A DNA stretch of 64,000 nucleotides from Actinomyces oris (GTDB lineage: Bacteria; Actinomycetota; Actinomycetes; Actinomycetales; Actinomycetaceae): contig NZ_CP014232.1 in NCBI RefSeq assembly GCF_001553935.1, positions 682,001 to 746,000 of the forward strand. Reading direction: 5' to 3'. Positions within the stretch are counted from its first letter, which is position 1; each line of letters begins with the position of its first letter. This document shows, in pieces, positions 53,566-62,521 of the stretch. The position numbers and the translations under genes were made by a program. The notes under the pieces were generated by a model. That model saw only the letters and a program-made list of their open reading frames with translations, had not been told where the DNA came from and did not search any database.

Positions 53566-54978
53566 ATGAGAGACATCGACGTCGCCCCGCTGCCCCTGTC
53601 GCACTTGGAGAGCCACCTGGACGAGGTGGCCATCAAACGACTGCACACCAGCCTGACGGGGGCCGAGGCCCTGCTGGAGGGGCGCACCGTGTGGACGGTC
53701 ACGCCGTCGGCCGCCGCCGGCTCGGGGCCTGCGGAGACGGTCGCCCCCCTCGTGGGCTACTCCCTGGGCGCCGGCCTTAACGTGCGCTGGCTGACCCTGG
53801 ACGCCCCCGAGGAGTTCACCCGGATCGCGGCCCGCCTGCACGCCGGCATCCACGGGGACCACGGCGACGGCGGCAAGCTCGGGGATAAGCAGCGCGACAT
53901 CTACGAGCACGTCCTGGCCTCCAACGCGGAGAACATCGTCGAGGAGGTCCGCCCCGACGACGTCGTCATCCTGCACGACCCGCCCACGGCGGGCCTGGCC
54001 AAGGCCCTCAAGGCGGCGGGCGCCACGGTCATCTGGCGCTGCCACGCCGGGGCCGAGGGCGCAGGCGAGGCCGCCGACTACGCCTGGGCCTTCCTGGACC
54101 GCTACCTGGAGGACGTGGACCTCGTCATCGTCTCCCGCCCCGAGTACCGCCCGCCCTACATCGAGGCCGAGCGCTGCGCGGTCCTGGCCCCCTCCATCGA
54201 CGCCGACTCCCCCAAGAACCGGGTCCTGGACCTGGACGAGGCCTGGTCGGTGGCGCGCCTGTCCGGGATCTTCGCCGGCGAGCCGCCCTTCGAGGCGGTG
54301 CCCTTCATGCGTCACGACGGGCGCGCCGACGCCTTCCGCGGCCTGGCCGATGACCCGGTCCTGGCCGGTGGTCAGGTGCCGCTGGGGGCCCGGGTCGTCA
54401 CCCAGGTCAACCGCTGGGACCGCCTCAAGGGCGGCCTAGAGCTGGTGGAGGCCTTCGCCGAGAACATCGCCGTGCTGCCCGAGGATGCCCACCTACTGCT
54501 GGTCGGCCCGACCCCGGATGGGCCCGAGTCGCAGGCCACCCTCACCCAGATCGTGGAGCGCTGCTCGGTGCTGCCGGAATCGGTCGCCTCGCGGATCCAC
54601 GTGGCCGCCGTGAGCATGGAGGACCGGGAGGTCAACGCCACCGTCGTCAATGCCATCCAGCGAGTCAGCTCGGTCGTCACCCAGCGCTCCCTCATCGAGG
54701 CCTTCGGACTGACCGTGGCCGAGGCGATGTGGAAGAAGGCCCCGGTAGTCGCCTCCGCAGTCGGCGGCATCCGCGACCAGATCGACGACGGCGTCGACGG
54801 CGTCCTGGTCGACCCGGCCAACGGCCTCGCTTGGGCCGAGGCCGTGCGCGACCTACTGCTCTTCCCCGAGCGGGCCCAGGAGATGGGGCTGGCCGCCCAC
54901 GAGTCCGTGCGCCGGGAGTTCCTGTCCAACCGGCACCTGCAGGACCTCCTGCAGATCGTGGCCGACCTGGTGGGCTGA
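53566..54978 (+). CDS. GT4 glycosyltransferase, trehalose-synthase (TreT)-like
   Basis: This 470-aa protein has the GT-B architecture. The N-terminal half contains DDVVILHDPPTAGLAKALKA and IWRCHAGAEGAGEAADYAWA, and the C-terminal nucleotide-sugar half contains VTQVNRWDRLKGGLELVEAF, LLLVGPTPDGPESQATLTQI and RSLIEAFGLTVAEAMWKKAP (the E-x7-E motif), then VVASAVGGIRDQI. The order and 'HDPPTAGL' segment fit TreT-type trehalose synthases, which join a nucleotide glucose to glucose; the actual acceptor is inferred. The ATG after GGGGGAAGATCGTGTC gives MRDIDVAPL; upstream residues are not family-like. A GACGCCCC/GGGGCGTC terminator follows. Cytoplasmic. Confidence 0.85.
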   Translation: MRDIDVAPLPLSHLESHLDEVAIKRLHTSLTGAEALLEGRTVWTVTPSAAAGSGPAETVAPLVGYSLGAGLNVRWLTLDAPEEFTRIAARLHAGIHGDHGDGGKLGDKQRDIYEHVLASNAENIVEEVRPDDVVILHDPPTAGLAKALKAAGATVIWRCHAGAEGAGEAADYAWAFLDRYLEDVDLVIVSRPEYRPPYIEAERCAVLAPSIDADSPKNRVLDLDEAWSVARLSGIFAGEPPFEAVPFMRHDGRADAFRGLADDPVLAGGQVPLGARVVTQVNRWDRLKGGLELVEAFAENIAVLPEDAHLLLVGPTPDGPESQATLTQIVERCSVLPESVASRIHVAAVSMEDREVNATVVNAIQRVSSVVTQRSLIEAFGLTVAEAMWKKAPVVASAVGGIRDQIDDGVDGVLVDPANGLAWAEAVRDLLLFPERAQEMGLAAHESVRREFLSNRHLQDLLQIVADLVG

Positions 54979-54993
54979 GGAGTCGACGAGAAA

Positions 54994-55012
54994 GACGCCC
55001 CACAGGGGCGTC
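54994..55012 (+). terminator. Hairpin terminator after the glycosyltransferase gene
   Basis: The perfect 8-bp stem GACGCCCC/GGGGCGTC with loop ACA begins 16 bp after the stop. Confidence 0.8.
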
Positions 55013-55013
55013 A

Positions 55014-55135
55014 GTGTCCATGGCGCTGACATTAACTCCGCACAGACGCCACGTGCCGCGGAACAACCGCAGAATTTCAACGATCTCCACTGGTCACTTC
55101 GGCAGCGATCTCGCTCATGTCAGCGCTGTGGACAC
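55014..55135. repeat. 122-bp element with 19-base inverted ends
   Basis: The left arm GTGTCCATGGCGCTGACAT and right arm ATGTCAGCGCTGTGGACAC are complements at 17 of 19 positions. The interior is A+T-richer than the flanks. Size and layout resemble family D although the sequence differs. It begins next to the glycosyltransferase terminator, upstream of the TfoX-like gene. Confidence 0.7.
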
Positions 55136-55242
55136 CCGGCCGCCGGTCTGGTCGGCTCCCGGGACACAGGCGCGGAAGTCAGACGTCCTCACCCCGGCAC
55201 TGGCAGCCCTTGACCGACTGACCGCCCACAGGAGACGAAGCG

Positions 55243-55593
55243 ATGGCAGCCATGACACCTGAGCAGCACCACCTCGTTCAGCGCATCCGCACGCTGGTTG
55301 ACGACGAACCGGACGTGCGCGAGGTCCCCATGTTCGGAGGCCGCGCGATCATGGTCAACGACAAGATGATCGTCAGCGCCGGGAAGACCGGGGACCTCCT
55401 GGTACGCGTCGCCGCCGACCGCCACGAAACGCTCCTGGGCGAACCGGGTGCGAGGCGAGCTCAGATGGGGGCCGGGCGAGTCATGGGGCCCGGCTGGGTC
55501 ACCGTCGCGCCCGAGGCCATCGCCGACGACGACCACCTCACCTTCTGGGTTGACGTCGCGATGCGCCACAACCGCACCGTCACCGGCAGGTAA
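55243..55593 (+). CDS. TfoX/Sxy-like N-terminal domain protein
   Basis: This 116-aa protein has the TfoX N-terminal fold signature: HHLVQRIRTLVDDEPDVREV, then the PMFGGRAIMVNDKMIVSAGK hallmark with M-F-G-G-x-x, and LLVRVAADRHETLL. TfoX/Sxy regulates competence in gamma-proteobacteria. In Actinobacteria the short single-domain forms are of unknown function, and no competence genes lie nearby. A GGAGACGAAGCG box precedes the ATG. The last part (VTVAPEAIADDDHLTFWVDV) is common in these short forms. The 603-bp stretch to purQ contains DnaA-box-like sites. Confidence 0.88.
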   Translation: MAAMTPEQHHLVQRIRTLVDDEPDVREVPMFGGRAIMVNDKMIVSAGKTGDLLVRVAADRHETLLGEPGARRAQMGAGRVMGPGWVTVAPEAIADDDHLTFWVDVAMRHNRTVTGR

Positions 55594-55755
55594 TCAACAG
55601 GCAGGAGCTCACAAGGGCCTTGCCAGAGCTGACGGCGGTTTTTCTCAAGACCCGCCGCAACGAGCACGTCTCGCAGCACACCCCGACCGGTGAGCGGCCG
55701 ACAGCCGCGCACTGGGGGAGCCAGCCCAGGGGACTTCATCACATCGCAGGCCGAG

Positions 55756-56129
55756 TTATCCACAGGTCGTGTCCACAGGCTTGTGCATGGCTGTGGGGGT
55801 TTGTGGGATGTCGCCATTCTTCCTGTGCGCAACGCCGGTTCGAGACCTCCACACTGGGCGAGCACCCCTGCCGGAGGCTCCCGGCCCAGGCCGCCACGCA
55901 CCTTGGGGCGGCATCCCCAGATACCGAGTTTTGGCTGAAAATCCGGGATAATCATCCAAGCAGTCGCACCCGCCATCTCGGTCATCCCAAGGCGGAGCCC
56001 CCGACGGTTGGGACAGCACATTCTTCATCGTCATGCAACTTGAGTGCAGTCACTCCTGGGTCGCCCGAGTGAGCGACCGCCCTGTCTTCTCCACAGTTCT
56101 GCACAGGCGCGAGGCGGATCTGTGGATAA
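55756..56129. promoter_or_regulatory. Cluster of DnaA-box-like sites flanking a non-coding stretch
   Basis: TTATCCACA (55756-55764) and its reverse complement TGTGGATAA (56121-56129) are both exact consensus DnaA boxes, facing each other about 365 bp apart. Near matches are GTGTCCACA (55769-55777), TTCTCCACA (56087-56095) and TTCTGCACA (56097-56105). No gene is supported between 55594 and 56196. Part of this stretch is less G+C-rich (TTTTGGCTGAAAATCCGGG, then ATAATCATCC at about 55930). Confidence 0.6.
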
Positions 56130-56196
56130 CGTGACGGGGAATGACTCGGCACCCACCTCTGACGGCTGTCAGGTGTGGGTGCCGGATGCGGCGTCC

Positions 56197-56919
56197 TCAG
56201 ACGGCCAGCAGCGAGTCGATGGCGGAGCGGAAGACTCCCAGGCCGTCGGTGCCGGTGCGCGGCCCGGCCTGCGAGCCGGGACCGAAACCGGGCTCCACGG
56301 CGTGCTCGGGGTGGGGCATGAGTCCGACGACGTTGCCGCGTTCGTTGCGCACGCCGGCGATGTCGCGGGCTGAGCCGTTGGGGTTGCCCACGTAGCGGAA
56401 GACGACGAGTCCCTCCCCCTCGAGGCGGTCGAGCTCCTCGGGGGAGGCGATGAAGTTGCCCTCGCCGTTCTTCATGGGAACGACGATCTCCTCCCCCTCC
56501 GCGTACCGGTTGGTCCAGGCGGTCTGGGTGTTCTCCACGCGCAGCCGCTGCTCGACGCAGATGAAGCGCTGGTTCGCGTTGCGCAGGAGGGCGCCGGGCA
56601 GGAGGTGGGCCTCGGCGAGGATCTGGAAGCCGTTGCAGATGCCGAGCACCGGCATGCCACGCTCGGCGGCGGCCACGACCTCCTCCATGACGGGGGCGAA
56701 GCGGGCGATGGCGCCGCAGCGCAGGTAGTCGCCGTAGGAGAAGCCTCCGGGCACGACGACGGCGTCGACCCCGCGCAGGTCGGCGTCCTTGTGCCACAGG
56801 CTCACCGGCTCGGCCCCGGCCAGGCGCACGGCGCGGGCGGCGTCGACGTCGTCGAGCGTCCCGGGGAAGGTGATGACGCCGATACGGGCGGCGGGGGAGC
56901 TGCTGAGCGACTCACTCAC
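56197..56919 (-). CDS. purQ: Phosphoribosylformylglycinamidine synthase, glutaminase subunit
   Basis: This 240-aa class I glutamine amidotransferase supplies ammonia to PurL. The catalytic Cys lies in [20 protein letters not shown] (near residue 96), the oxyanion loop in [20 protein letters not shown], and the His/Glu of the triad in [20 protein letters not shown] near the end. A start codon follows purS by 3 bases on the minus strand, so the two are coupled. The 3' end faces the DnaA-box region. Confidence 0.96.
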   Translation of the reverse strand: MSESLSSSPAARIGVITFPGTLDDVDAARAVRLAGAEPVSLWHKDADLRGVDAVVVPGGFSYGDYLRCGAIARFAPVMEEVVAAAERGMPVLGICNGFQILAEAHLLPGALLRNANQRFICVEQRLRVENTQTAWTNRYAEGEEIVVPMKNGEGNFIASPEELDRLEGEGLVVFRYVGNPNGSARDIAGVRNERGNVVGLMPHPEHAVEPGFGPGSQAGPRTGTDGLGVFRSAIDSLLAV

Positions 56920-56922
56920 GGC

Positions 56923-57177
56923 TCAGGCCTCCTCGTCGGCGGCGACGGAGACGACGTCCTCGATGATCGGGTTGGACAGGAGGGTGTCGGCGGCCTCGCG
57001 GGCGGCGGCCAGGTGCTCCTCGGTGACGGGGCCGTCCACGGTCAGCTCGAAGCGACGGCCCTGCCGCACCCCGGTGAACTGCTCGAAGCCGAGGCGGGGA
57101 AGGCTTCCGACGACAGCCTTGCCCTGGGGGTCAAGAATCTCGGGCTTGGGCATGACCTCGACAACGATGCGTCCCAT
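56923..57177 (-). CDS. purS: Phosphoribosylformylglycinamidine synthase subunit PurS
   Basis: This 84-aa small subunit bridges PurL and PurQ. The sequence MGRIVVEVMPKPEILDPQGK, AVVGSLPRLGF and VRQGRRFELTVDG, with the C-terminal NPIIEDVVSVAADEEA, is typical. It is preceded by CGAGGAGCACC as a likely ribosome-binding site and followed after 3 bases by purQ. Confidence 0.96.
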   Translation of the reverse strand: MGRIVVEVMPKPEILDPQGKAVVGSLPRLGFEQFTGVRQGRRFELTVDGPVTEEHLAAAREAADTLLSNPIIEDVVSVAADEEA

Positions 57178-57264
57178 GGGTGCTCCTCGGATCAGGCGGG
57201 ATGAGTGCGCAGCCCAAGACTACCCGTATGCAGGCCGGGACACTGCCTGCCGTCTCGACGTGGC

Positions 57265-58980
57265 TCAGACCTGGCCGAGCCACTCGCCGGCCAGCCGAAT
57301 CGCCACGACTCCGCCCAGGGTGAGGGCGGCCGTGGCGATGAGCCAGGCGGAGCCCAGGATGAGGGCGACGACGGCGCAGACCACGGCGCTGGCGAGCATG
57401 AACCCGCCCACGGCCCCGGCGACACCGGCGGGGGCGTGGAGGGACTGGTCGACGGTGGAGGTGCCCATGACCGGCGTAGGGCCGGAGTCCACGGTGGGGG
57501 CCGTCTCGTCGCCGCGCTCAGAGGCGCCCGGAAGGAGCGGTCCGCGAGCTCGGGCCACCAGCCGGGCGGGGTCGTGGACCTTGACGGAACCAGTGGTCAG
57601 GCCGGCGGCGGCGTCGAGCACACCGGGCTTCCAACGCTCGGCCTCACGGCGTACGGGGGTGCCTCCGGCCCAGGCGAGGTAGCCGGCGGCGGCCACCAGC
57701 CCGGCGCCGCCGAGGACCGCGACGAGCCACGGCGGGATCCACGGGTGTCCGGCCTCGGCGTTGCGGGCCAGGTTCATGGCCGAGGCGGTGGCCAGGACCA
57801 GGCCGAGCAGGGCGAAGGCCACGCCGGCCAGGCGCTGGCGGCGCACGGCCGCCGGCCACGGGGAGCGGGTCCGGGCAGCGGCGCTCTTGGCGCTTCCGCG
57901 CCCCACGCCCCAGTCGGTGCCCGAGGAGGAGCGGCGGGGTCCGCGTCCCTTGGCGGGGCCGCGCCCCACCCCCCAGTCAGTGCCTCCCTGGGCTTTGATC
58001 TCCTCGGCGTCCAGGGCGTTGGTGGCCGCCTCCCAGGCGCTGGACTCGGCCAGGATGCCGGCGTCCTCCTCGGCCTCGGGCTGGGCCGCCGGGCTCGTGG
58101 GCGCGGCGGGGGCGGTGGTGGCGGCACTGGGGCGCGTCTGGTAGCCGCGGCCGCGGGCGGAGGGGGCTGCGGCACTGGGGGCCGAGGCTGCCGGTGCCGC
58201 TGGTGCGGGTGCGGCCGGTGCCGCGGTCGCCGACGGCGCAGCCGCCACGGAGGCCGCGGATGCTCCGCTGGGCACGGCCTCGGGCCTGCCCTGGGAGATG
58301 GTGAAGACGCGGGTGGTGGTGGCTCCCGTCTGGGGCGCGCTGCTCGGCCCGTCAACGGCTGTGGGACGTACGACGGGCCGTGGTGAGCGACCATCGGCGC
58401 TGGCGGCGGCCGCGACCCGCTGCTGGGGGGCCGGGGAGCCGGGAGTGCCGGCAGCACTGCCGGCGCTGGCAGGGAGCGGGTCCGGTGCGGCAGTCGGGGC
58501 GGTCTCGCCATGGTCCCCGGGGGTGTTGGAGGGCCCGCCGACGGTGTACGGGGTGGCCGGGGAGGCGGGCGAGCCGGCGGACAGGGCGGAGCCGGCCCAT
58601 CCGGTGTCCTCGTCGGGCACGTCGGCCAGGTCGATGGCGATGGCGGCGTCGACGGCGTCAGCGGTTCCTGAGGCGATGGCCTGGGCCGCGGCTGACCGCA
58701 GGTCGTCCTCCGTCATGACCGCCGCGCCGCCTGTGTCCCGGGCGCCGGCAGAGCTGGCAGTTGAGCCGGCGGCGGAGGCCGCGGAGACTCCCGAGGCGGA
58801 TGAGGGGGCCGAGGCGGCCGAGCCGGTGGGGGCCGGGTTGTTGCCGGAGCGGACGACCTCAAGCAGCCCGCTGCCGCCGGACCGGGCGGAGGCGCTCTTC
58901 GGACGTGGGGTCCGCTTGGGCATGATGCCCCAGTTGACGGGCCCCTGCTCGTTGTCGGAACGTCGGTCGCGGGGGGTCAT
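57265..58980 (-). CDS. Unknown low-complexity membrane protein, second of two between purC and purS
   Basis: This is a 571-aa protein. The first 300 residues are Ala/Ser/Pro/Gly-rich with no clear fold, except SAAAQAIASGTADAVDAAIA. Then come two tandem units GTDWGVGRG-PAK (or -SAK) near residues 330-360, four hydrophobic helices (RLAGVAFALLGLVLATASAM; PPWLVAVLGGAGLVAAAGYL; GGFMLASAVVCAVVALILGS; LIATAALTLGGVVAIRLAGE) and a short tail. The family is unknown. The ATG overlaps the stop of the upstream membrane gene by 4 bp. It lies in the purC-to-purS interval, so it is probably part of one transcript. Confidence 0.75.
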   Translation of the reverse strand: MTPRDRRSDNEQGPVNWGIMPKRTPRPKSASARSGGSGLLEVVRSGNNPAPTGSAASAPSSASGVSAASAAGSTASSAGARDTGGAAVMTEDDLRSAAAQAIASGTADAVDAAIAIDLADVPDEDTGWAGSALSAGSPASPATPYTVGGPSNTPGDHGETAPTAAPDPLPASAGSAAGTPGSPAPQQRVAAAASADGRSPRPVVRPTAVDGPSSAPQTGATTTRVFTISQGRPEAVPSGASAASVAAAPSATAAPAAPAPAAPAASAPSAAAPSARGRGYQTRPSAATTAPAAPTSPAAQPEAEEDAGILAESSAWEAATNALDAEEIKAQGGTDWGVGRGPAKGRGPRRSSSGTDWGVGRGSAKSAAARTRSPWPAAVRRQRLAGVAFALLGLVLATASAMNLARNAEAGHPWIPPWLVAVLGGAGLVAAAGYLAWAGGTPVRREAERWKPGVLDAAAGLTTGSVKVHDPARLVARARGPLLPGASERGDETAPTVDSGPTPVMGTSTVDQSLHAPAGVAGAVGGFMLASAVVCAVVALILGSAWLIATAALTLGGVVAIRLAGEWLGQV

Positions 58981-59666
58981 GAGATCACCTGTCCCAGGAT
59001 GGAGGCGAGCCCCAGGGCCACGAGCACGAAGCCGGTGGCGCCGAGCAGGAGCTGGCCGACACGGATGAGGGTCTCGCCGGTGGAGGTCCCGGCCAGGCGC
59101 TCGTCGGCCGCGCGCCCGAACGACGTCGCGGCCAGTGCGGTGGTGAGGGGGCCGGAGACCACGTCGAGGGTGGTCAGCTCGCGCCGGCCTGTGGACTCGG
59201 GCACGAGCACCTTGGTTCCCGGCACGGTGAGCGTTGCCAGATCAGTGCCGGGCAGGGCTGCGCCGTCGGTTCCCGAGCCCCGCTGGGAGGATTGGGAGCC
59301 CTTGGCCCCCTTGCCGCGGGCGCCCTTGGCACTCCCCCCGTTCTTGGAGGACTCGCCGCCCTGCCGGGCCCGGGCCGCGCGGACCCGGTTGCGCTCCAGA
59401 CGCAGGCGGGGGGCGTTGACCACCAGGGAGCGGGCGGAGAGCCTCAAGGAGGCGAGCATGCCCAGCCCCACGAGGACCAGGGCAATACCACCCAGGACGC
59501 GGGAGGTCTCGGTGGCCCCGAGGGCGGAGGTGATGGCGGCCGACAGCGCCAGCACGATCGTCACGACAATGAGGCCGACCAGCACGTAGAAGCCCGGCCC
59601 CGGTTTGAAGGCGCGGGTGGCGCTCCCGGTATCAGGGAGGTCCGATGCGGGTGAGGTCGTGGTCAT
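58977..59666 (-). CDS. Unknown membrane protein between purC and its neighbour
   Basis: This is a 229-aa protein with hydrophobic segments [40 protein letters not shown] and, at the C-terminus, [20 protein letters not shown]. The middle 60 residues are Gly/Ser/Lys/Arg-rich and probably cytoplasmic. No family is recognised. Its ATG overlaps the purC stop (ATGA), and its own stop overlaps the next start, so purC and both membrane genes are translated as one unit. Whether they act in purine metabolism is unknown. Confidence 0.75.
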   Translation of the reverse strand: MTTTSPASDLPDTGSATRAFKPGPGFYVLVGLIVVTIVLALSAAITSALGATETSRVLGGIALVLVGLGMLASLRLSARSLVVNAPRLRLERNRVRAARARQGGESSKNGGSAKGARGKGAKGSQSSQRGSGTDGAALPGTDLATLTVPGTKVLVPESTGRRELTTLDVVSGPLTTALAATSFGRAADERLAGTSTGETLIRVGQLLLGATGFVLVALGLASILGQVIS

Positions 59667-60613
59667 GACAGCTCCAGGGGGTGACCGGTCAGCCGCTCGT
59701 AGGCTTCGAGGTAGCGGGCGCGGGTCCGTTCGACGACGTCGTCAGGCAGGGCAGGAGGCTCCTGGCCGCCGTCCCGGTCCCAGCCGGAGGCCGGAGAGGT
59801 GAGCCAGTCGCGCACGTACTGCTTGTCGAAGGAGGGGGTGACCCGGCCGGGCTCCCAGGCGTCGGCGGGCCAGAAGCGGGAGGAGTCGGGGGTGAGGACC
59901 TCGTCGCCCAGGATCAGCTCGCCGTCGGCGTCGGTGCCGAGCTCGAACTTGGTGTCGGCCAGGATGATGCCGCGGTCCCGGGCGATCTCGGCGGCCCGGG
60001 AGTAGAGGGCCAGGGTGGTCTCGCGCAGGGCGGTGGCGGCGCTGTCCCCCACCATCTGGACGACGCGCTCGAAGGTGACGTTCTCGTCGTGCTCGCCGAG
60101 CTCGGCCTTGGCGGCGGGGGTGAAGATCGGCTCGGGAAGGCGGGAGGCCTCCGTCAGTCCCTCGGGCAGGGCGACGCCGCACACGGAGCGGCTCTGCCGG
60201 TACTCGACCAGGCCGGAGCCGGTGAGGTAGCCGCGGGCCACGCACTCGACCGGGTACATCTCCAGCCGTCGGCAGATCATGGCGCGTCCGGCGACCTGGG
60301 CGGGAACGTCGAGGGAGACGAGGTGGTTCGGGACGACGTCGGCGAGCTGCTCGAACCACCAGGCGCTCAGGGCCGTGAGGACCTTGCCCTTGTCCGGGAT
60401 CGGGGTGGCCAGGATGTGGTCGTAGGCGCTGATGCGGTCCGAGGCGACCACGAGGAGCACGTCCTGCCCGCCCCATGGGCCGTCGGAAGTGGGGGCGTAG
60501 ACGTCCCGGACCTTGCCGCTGGAGCGGTGCTCCCACCCAGGGACGGTGGGGGGCAGGGAGTCGGCTGCTGAGGCAGTGGGGCCGACTGAGGCGGAGCTCG
60601 CGGACTGAGTCAT
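59663..60613 (-). CDS. purC: Phosphoribosylaminoimidazole-succinocarboxamide synthase
   Basis: This 316-aa enzyme joins CAIR and aspartate with ATP to form SAICAR. Signature segments are [20 protein letters not shown] near residue 28, [60 protein letters not shown] (P-loop-like ATP site) and [18 protein letters not shown]. This is the long, SAICAR-synthetase type common in Actinobacteria. The ATG giving [10 protein letters not shown] is chosen as the upstream frame is Arg/Trp/Ala sequence without homology. It heads a coupled unit with two membrane proteins and then purS and purQ. Confidence 0.96.
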   Translation of the reverse strand: MTQSASSASVGPTASAADSLPPTVPGWEHRSSGKVRDVYAPTSDGPWGGQDVLLVVASDRISAYDHILATPIPDKGKVLTALSAWWFEQLADVVPNHLVSLDVPAQVAGRAMICRRLEMYPVECVARGYLTGSGLVEYRQSRSVCGVALPEGLTEASRLPEPIFTPAAKAELGEHDENVTFERVVQMVGDSAATALRETTLALYSRAAEIARDRGIILADTKFELGTDADGELILGDEVLTPDSSRFWPADAWEPGRVTPSFDKQYVRDWLTSPASGWDRDGGQEPPALPDDVVERTRARYLEAYERLTGHPLELS

Positions 60614-61048
60614 GGCCCCATCCTGCCATCGGCGGGCACCCTGTGTCCGGTTCCAGGCCGCGGCGGCGACCGCAGGGTCACCCTTGGAGGATCGCACGAT
60701 AGCCCCGCCATTGCACGCATTTGTCCGGGTCGGGTCGTCAGGGGGAGTCGGGGAGCGACCGGAGTAAATCCCACCGACGGGATGGGAACGGCTCTCATGT
60801 CACACCTCGTCCGACCGGCTGGGCAACGGGCTGACGTGGGTCAACACCGGTGCCGAAATCCACCCTCCCATCCGGCGAGAAGTCGCAGTAGTCCCTCAGG
60901 AAAGAGAGGAGCGGTGTGCGTTTGGTCTCGGAAGAAGTGCGTGGGTCACCCGCCCGTCCCTCACGTCCGGGACTGAGGGCGGCCTTCTGGGGTTCAGCGC
61001 AGGGCGAGCCGCGCGCCGTGGTCGCGACGGCGAGGAGGCTCTCCTCAG
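60614..61048. other. Non-coding gap between purC and purD, possibly structured
   Basis: No gene is supported in these 435 bp. On the plus strand, GGGTCG (60732), GGGGAGCGACC (60750-60760) and CTGGGCAAC (60819) occur in the order of conserved blocks of ZTP (pfl) riboswitches, but the usual central hairpin and a matching pseudoknot were not found. A 6-bp GAGGAG/CTCCTC hairpin (61032-61046) directly follows purD on the minus strand. Promoter signals for purC should lie here. Confidence 0.35.
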
Positions 61049-62356
61049 CTACTCGGTCCGGTCGGCGCTGGCAGCGCTGCTGACGCTGCTAACGCTGCCT
61101 TCACTGGCCGCCTGGGCGATATCGGTGCGGTACTGGGCGCCCTCAAGGTCGATGCGCTCGACGGCCTCATAGGCGCGTTCCCGCGCCGCCTCGAGGCTCG
61201 CCCCCAGGGCGACGACGGACAGGACCCGCCCGCCGACGGCGACCAGCTCCCCGCGCTCGGTGTTGCCGGTGCCGGCGTGCAGCACGTGGACGTCGTCGAG
61301 CTCCTCGGCGGCCTCGATCCCGGTGATGGTGCCGCCGGTGGTGACGGTCCCGGGGTAGCCGGGGGCGGCGATGACGACGTCGACGGCGCACTGCTCGGAC
61401 CAGGTGGGCTCGGGGACCTCGGCGAGACGACCGGTGGCGGCGGCGTGGAGCAGCTCGGGCAGGGAGGAGGTCAGGCGGGCCAGGACGGCCTGGGTCTCGG
61501 GGTCGCCGAAGCGCACGTTGAACTCGACGACGCGCAGGCCGCGGCTGGTCAGGGCCAGGCCACAGTAGAGCAGGCCGATGAAGCTGGTGCCGCGGCGGGC
61601 CATCTCATCGACGACGGGTTGGGCGACCTCGCGCACCACCTGCTCGGTGAGGTCCGCCGGGGCCCAGGACAGGGGCGAGTAGGCGCCCATGCCGCCGGTG
61701 TTGGGGCCGGCGTCGTCATTGAGGAGGCGCTTGAAGTCCTGGGCGGGGGCCAGGGGGCGGACGGTGGCGCCGTCGCACACGCAGAACACGGAGGCCTCGG
61801 GGCCGTCGAGGTAGTCCTCGACGACGACGCGACCACTGCCACGGGTCAGGCAGGCGCGTCCGTGGGCCAGGGCGACGGGGCGCTCGTCGGTGACGACGAC
61901 GCCCTTGCCGGCGGCCAGGCCGTCCTCCTTGACGACATGGGGGGCCCCGAAGCGGTCCAGGGCGGCGGTCAGCTCGGCCTCGGTGGTGCACACGGCGGCC
62001 TCGGCGGTGGGGACGCCCGCGGCGGTCATGATCTCCTTGGCGAAGGCCTTCGAGCCCTCAAGGCGGGCGGCCTCCGCGCCGGGGCCGAAGCAGGGGATCC
62101 CGGCCTCGCGCACAGCGTCGGCAACACCGGCGACCAGGGGTGCCTCGGGGCCGACGACGACGAGGTCGGCCTCCATCTGGGTGGCCAGGGCCACGACCTC
62201 CTCGGGGACGCTGGGGTCAATGTTGAGGTTCGTGGCAATGGCCGCCGTGCCGGGGTTCCCGGGGGCGACGACGAGCTCAGCGGTCTGCGGATCACGGGCG
62301 AGGGCACGGGCCAGGGCGTGCTCGCGCGCGCCGGAGCCGAGGAGCAGGATCTTCAC
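61049..62356 (-). CDS. purD: Phosphoribosylamine-glycine ligase
   Basis: This 435-aa ATP-grasp enzyme joins phosphoribosylamine and glycine to give GAR, the second step of purine synthesis. Segments in order are MKILLLGSGAREHALARALA, the ATP-grasp region HVVKEDGLAAGKGVVVTDER, LDGPEASVFCVCDGATVRPL, ALTSRGLRVVEFNVRFGDPE and QAVLARLTSSLPELL. Start and length fit the family. It is separate from purC by 435 bp on the same strand and could be co-transcribed only through that gap. Confidence 0.97.
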   Translation of the reverse strand: MKILLLGSGAREHALARALARDPQTAELVVAPGNPGTAAIATNLNIDPSVPEEVVALATQMEADLVVVGPEAPLVAGVADAVREAGIPCFGPGAEAARLEGSKAFAKEIMTAAGVPTAEAAVCTTEAELTAALDRFGAPHVVKEDGLAAGKGVVVTDERPVALAHGRACLTRGSGRVVVEDYLDGPEASVFCVCDGATVRPLAPAQDFKRLLNDDAGPNTGGMGAYSPLSWAPADLTEQVVREVAQPVVDEMARRGTSFIGLLYCGLALTSRGLRVVEFNVRFGDPETQAVLARLTSSLPELLHAAATGRLAEVPEPTWSEQCAVDVVIAAPGYPGTVTTGGTITGIEAAEELDDVHVLHAGTGNTERGELVAVGGRVLSVVALGASLEAARERAYEAVERIDLEGAQYRTDIAQAASEGSVSSVSSAASADRTE

Positions 62357-62521
62357 GGCGATAGCCTAGATGATGGAGGCCGCATGAGGCCCGGAATCGC
62401 GGGCCCCGCGTGCCCCTGGGGCGGGCGTGAGCCGATTCTTGGGAAACCCGGATCGCAGCCGAGTACCCTCAGGTCATTCCGGGGAACGGAGTCCCTGGAC
62501 GGCGAGGTGTCAGGAGGCCCC

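Noticed and set aside
50729..53569. A plus-strand open frame of over 900 codons opposite purL, and similar long frames opposite the ABC exporter (17674-19446) and the RNB gene (29421-31073)
   Set aside because: These are Gly/Val/His/Gln-rich mirror frames expected opposite highly G+C-biased genes; the minus- or plus-strand partner has clear family motifs.
55594..56196. A full chromosomal origin
   Set aside because: DnaA boxes are present, but there is no dnaA, dnaN, rpmH or gyrase gene nearby and no chain of regularly spaced boxes; only a DnaA-binding site is claimed.
60782..60976. A 64-codon plus-strand frame between purC and purD
   Set aside because: No ribosome site, no family resemblance and unusual Arg/Ser/Cys composition; treated as non-coding.
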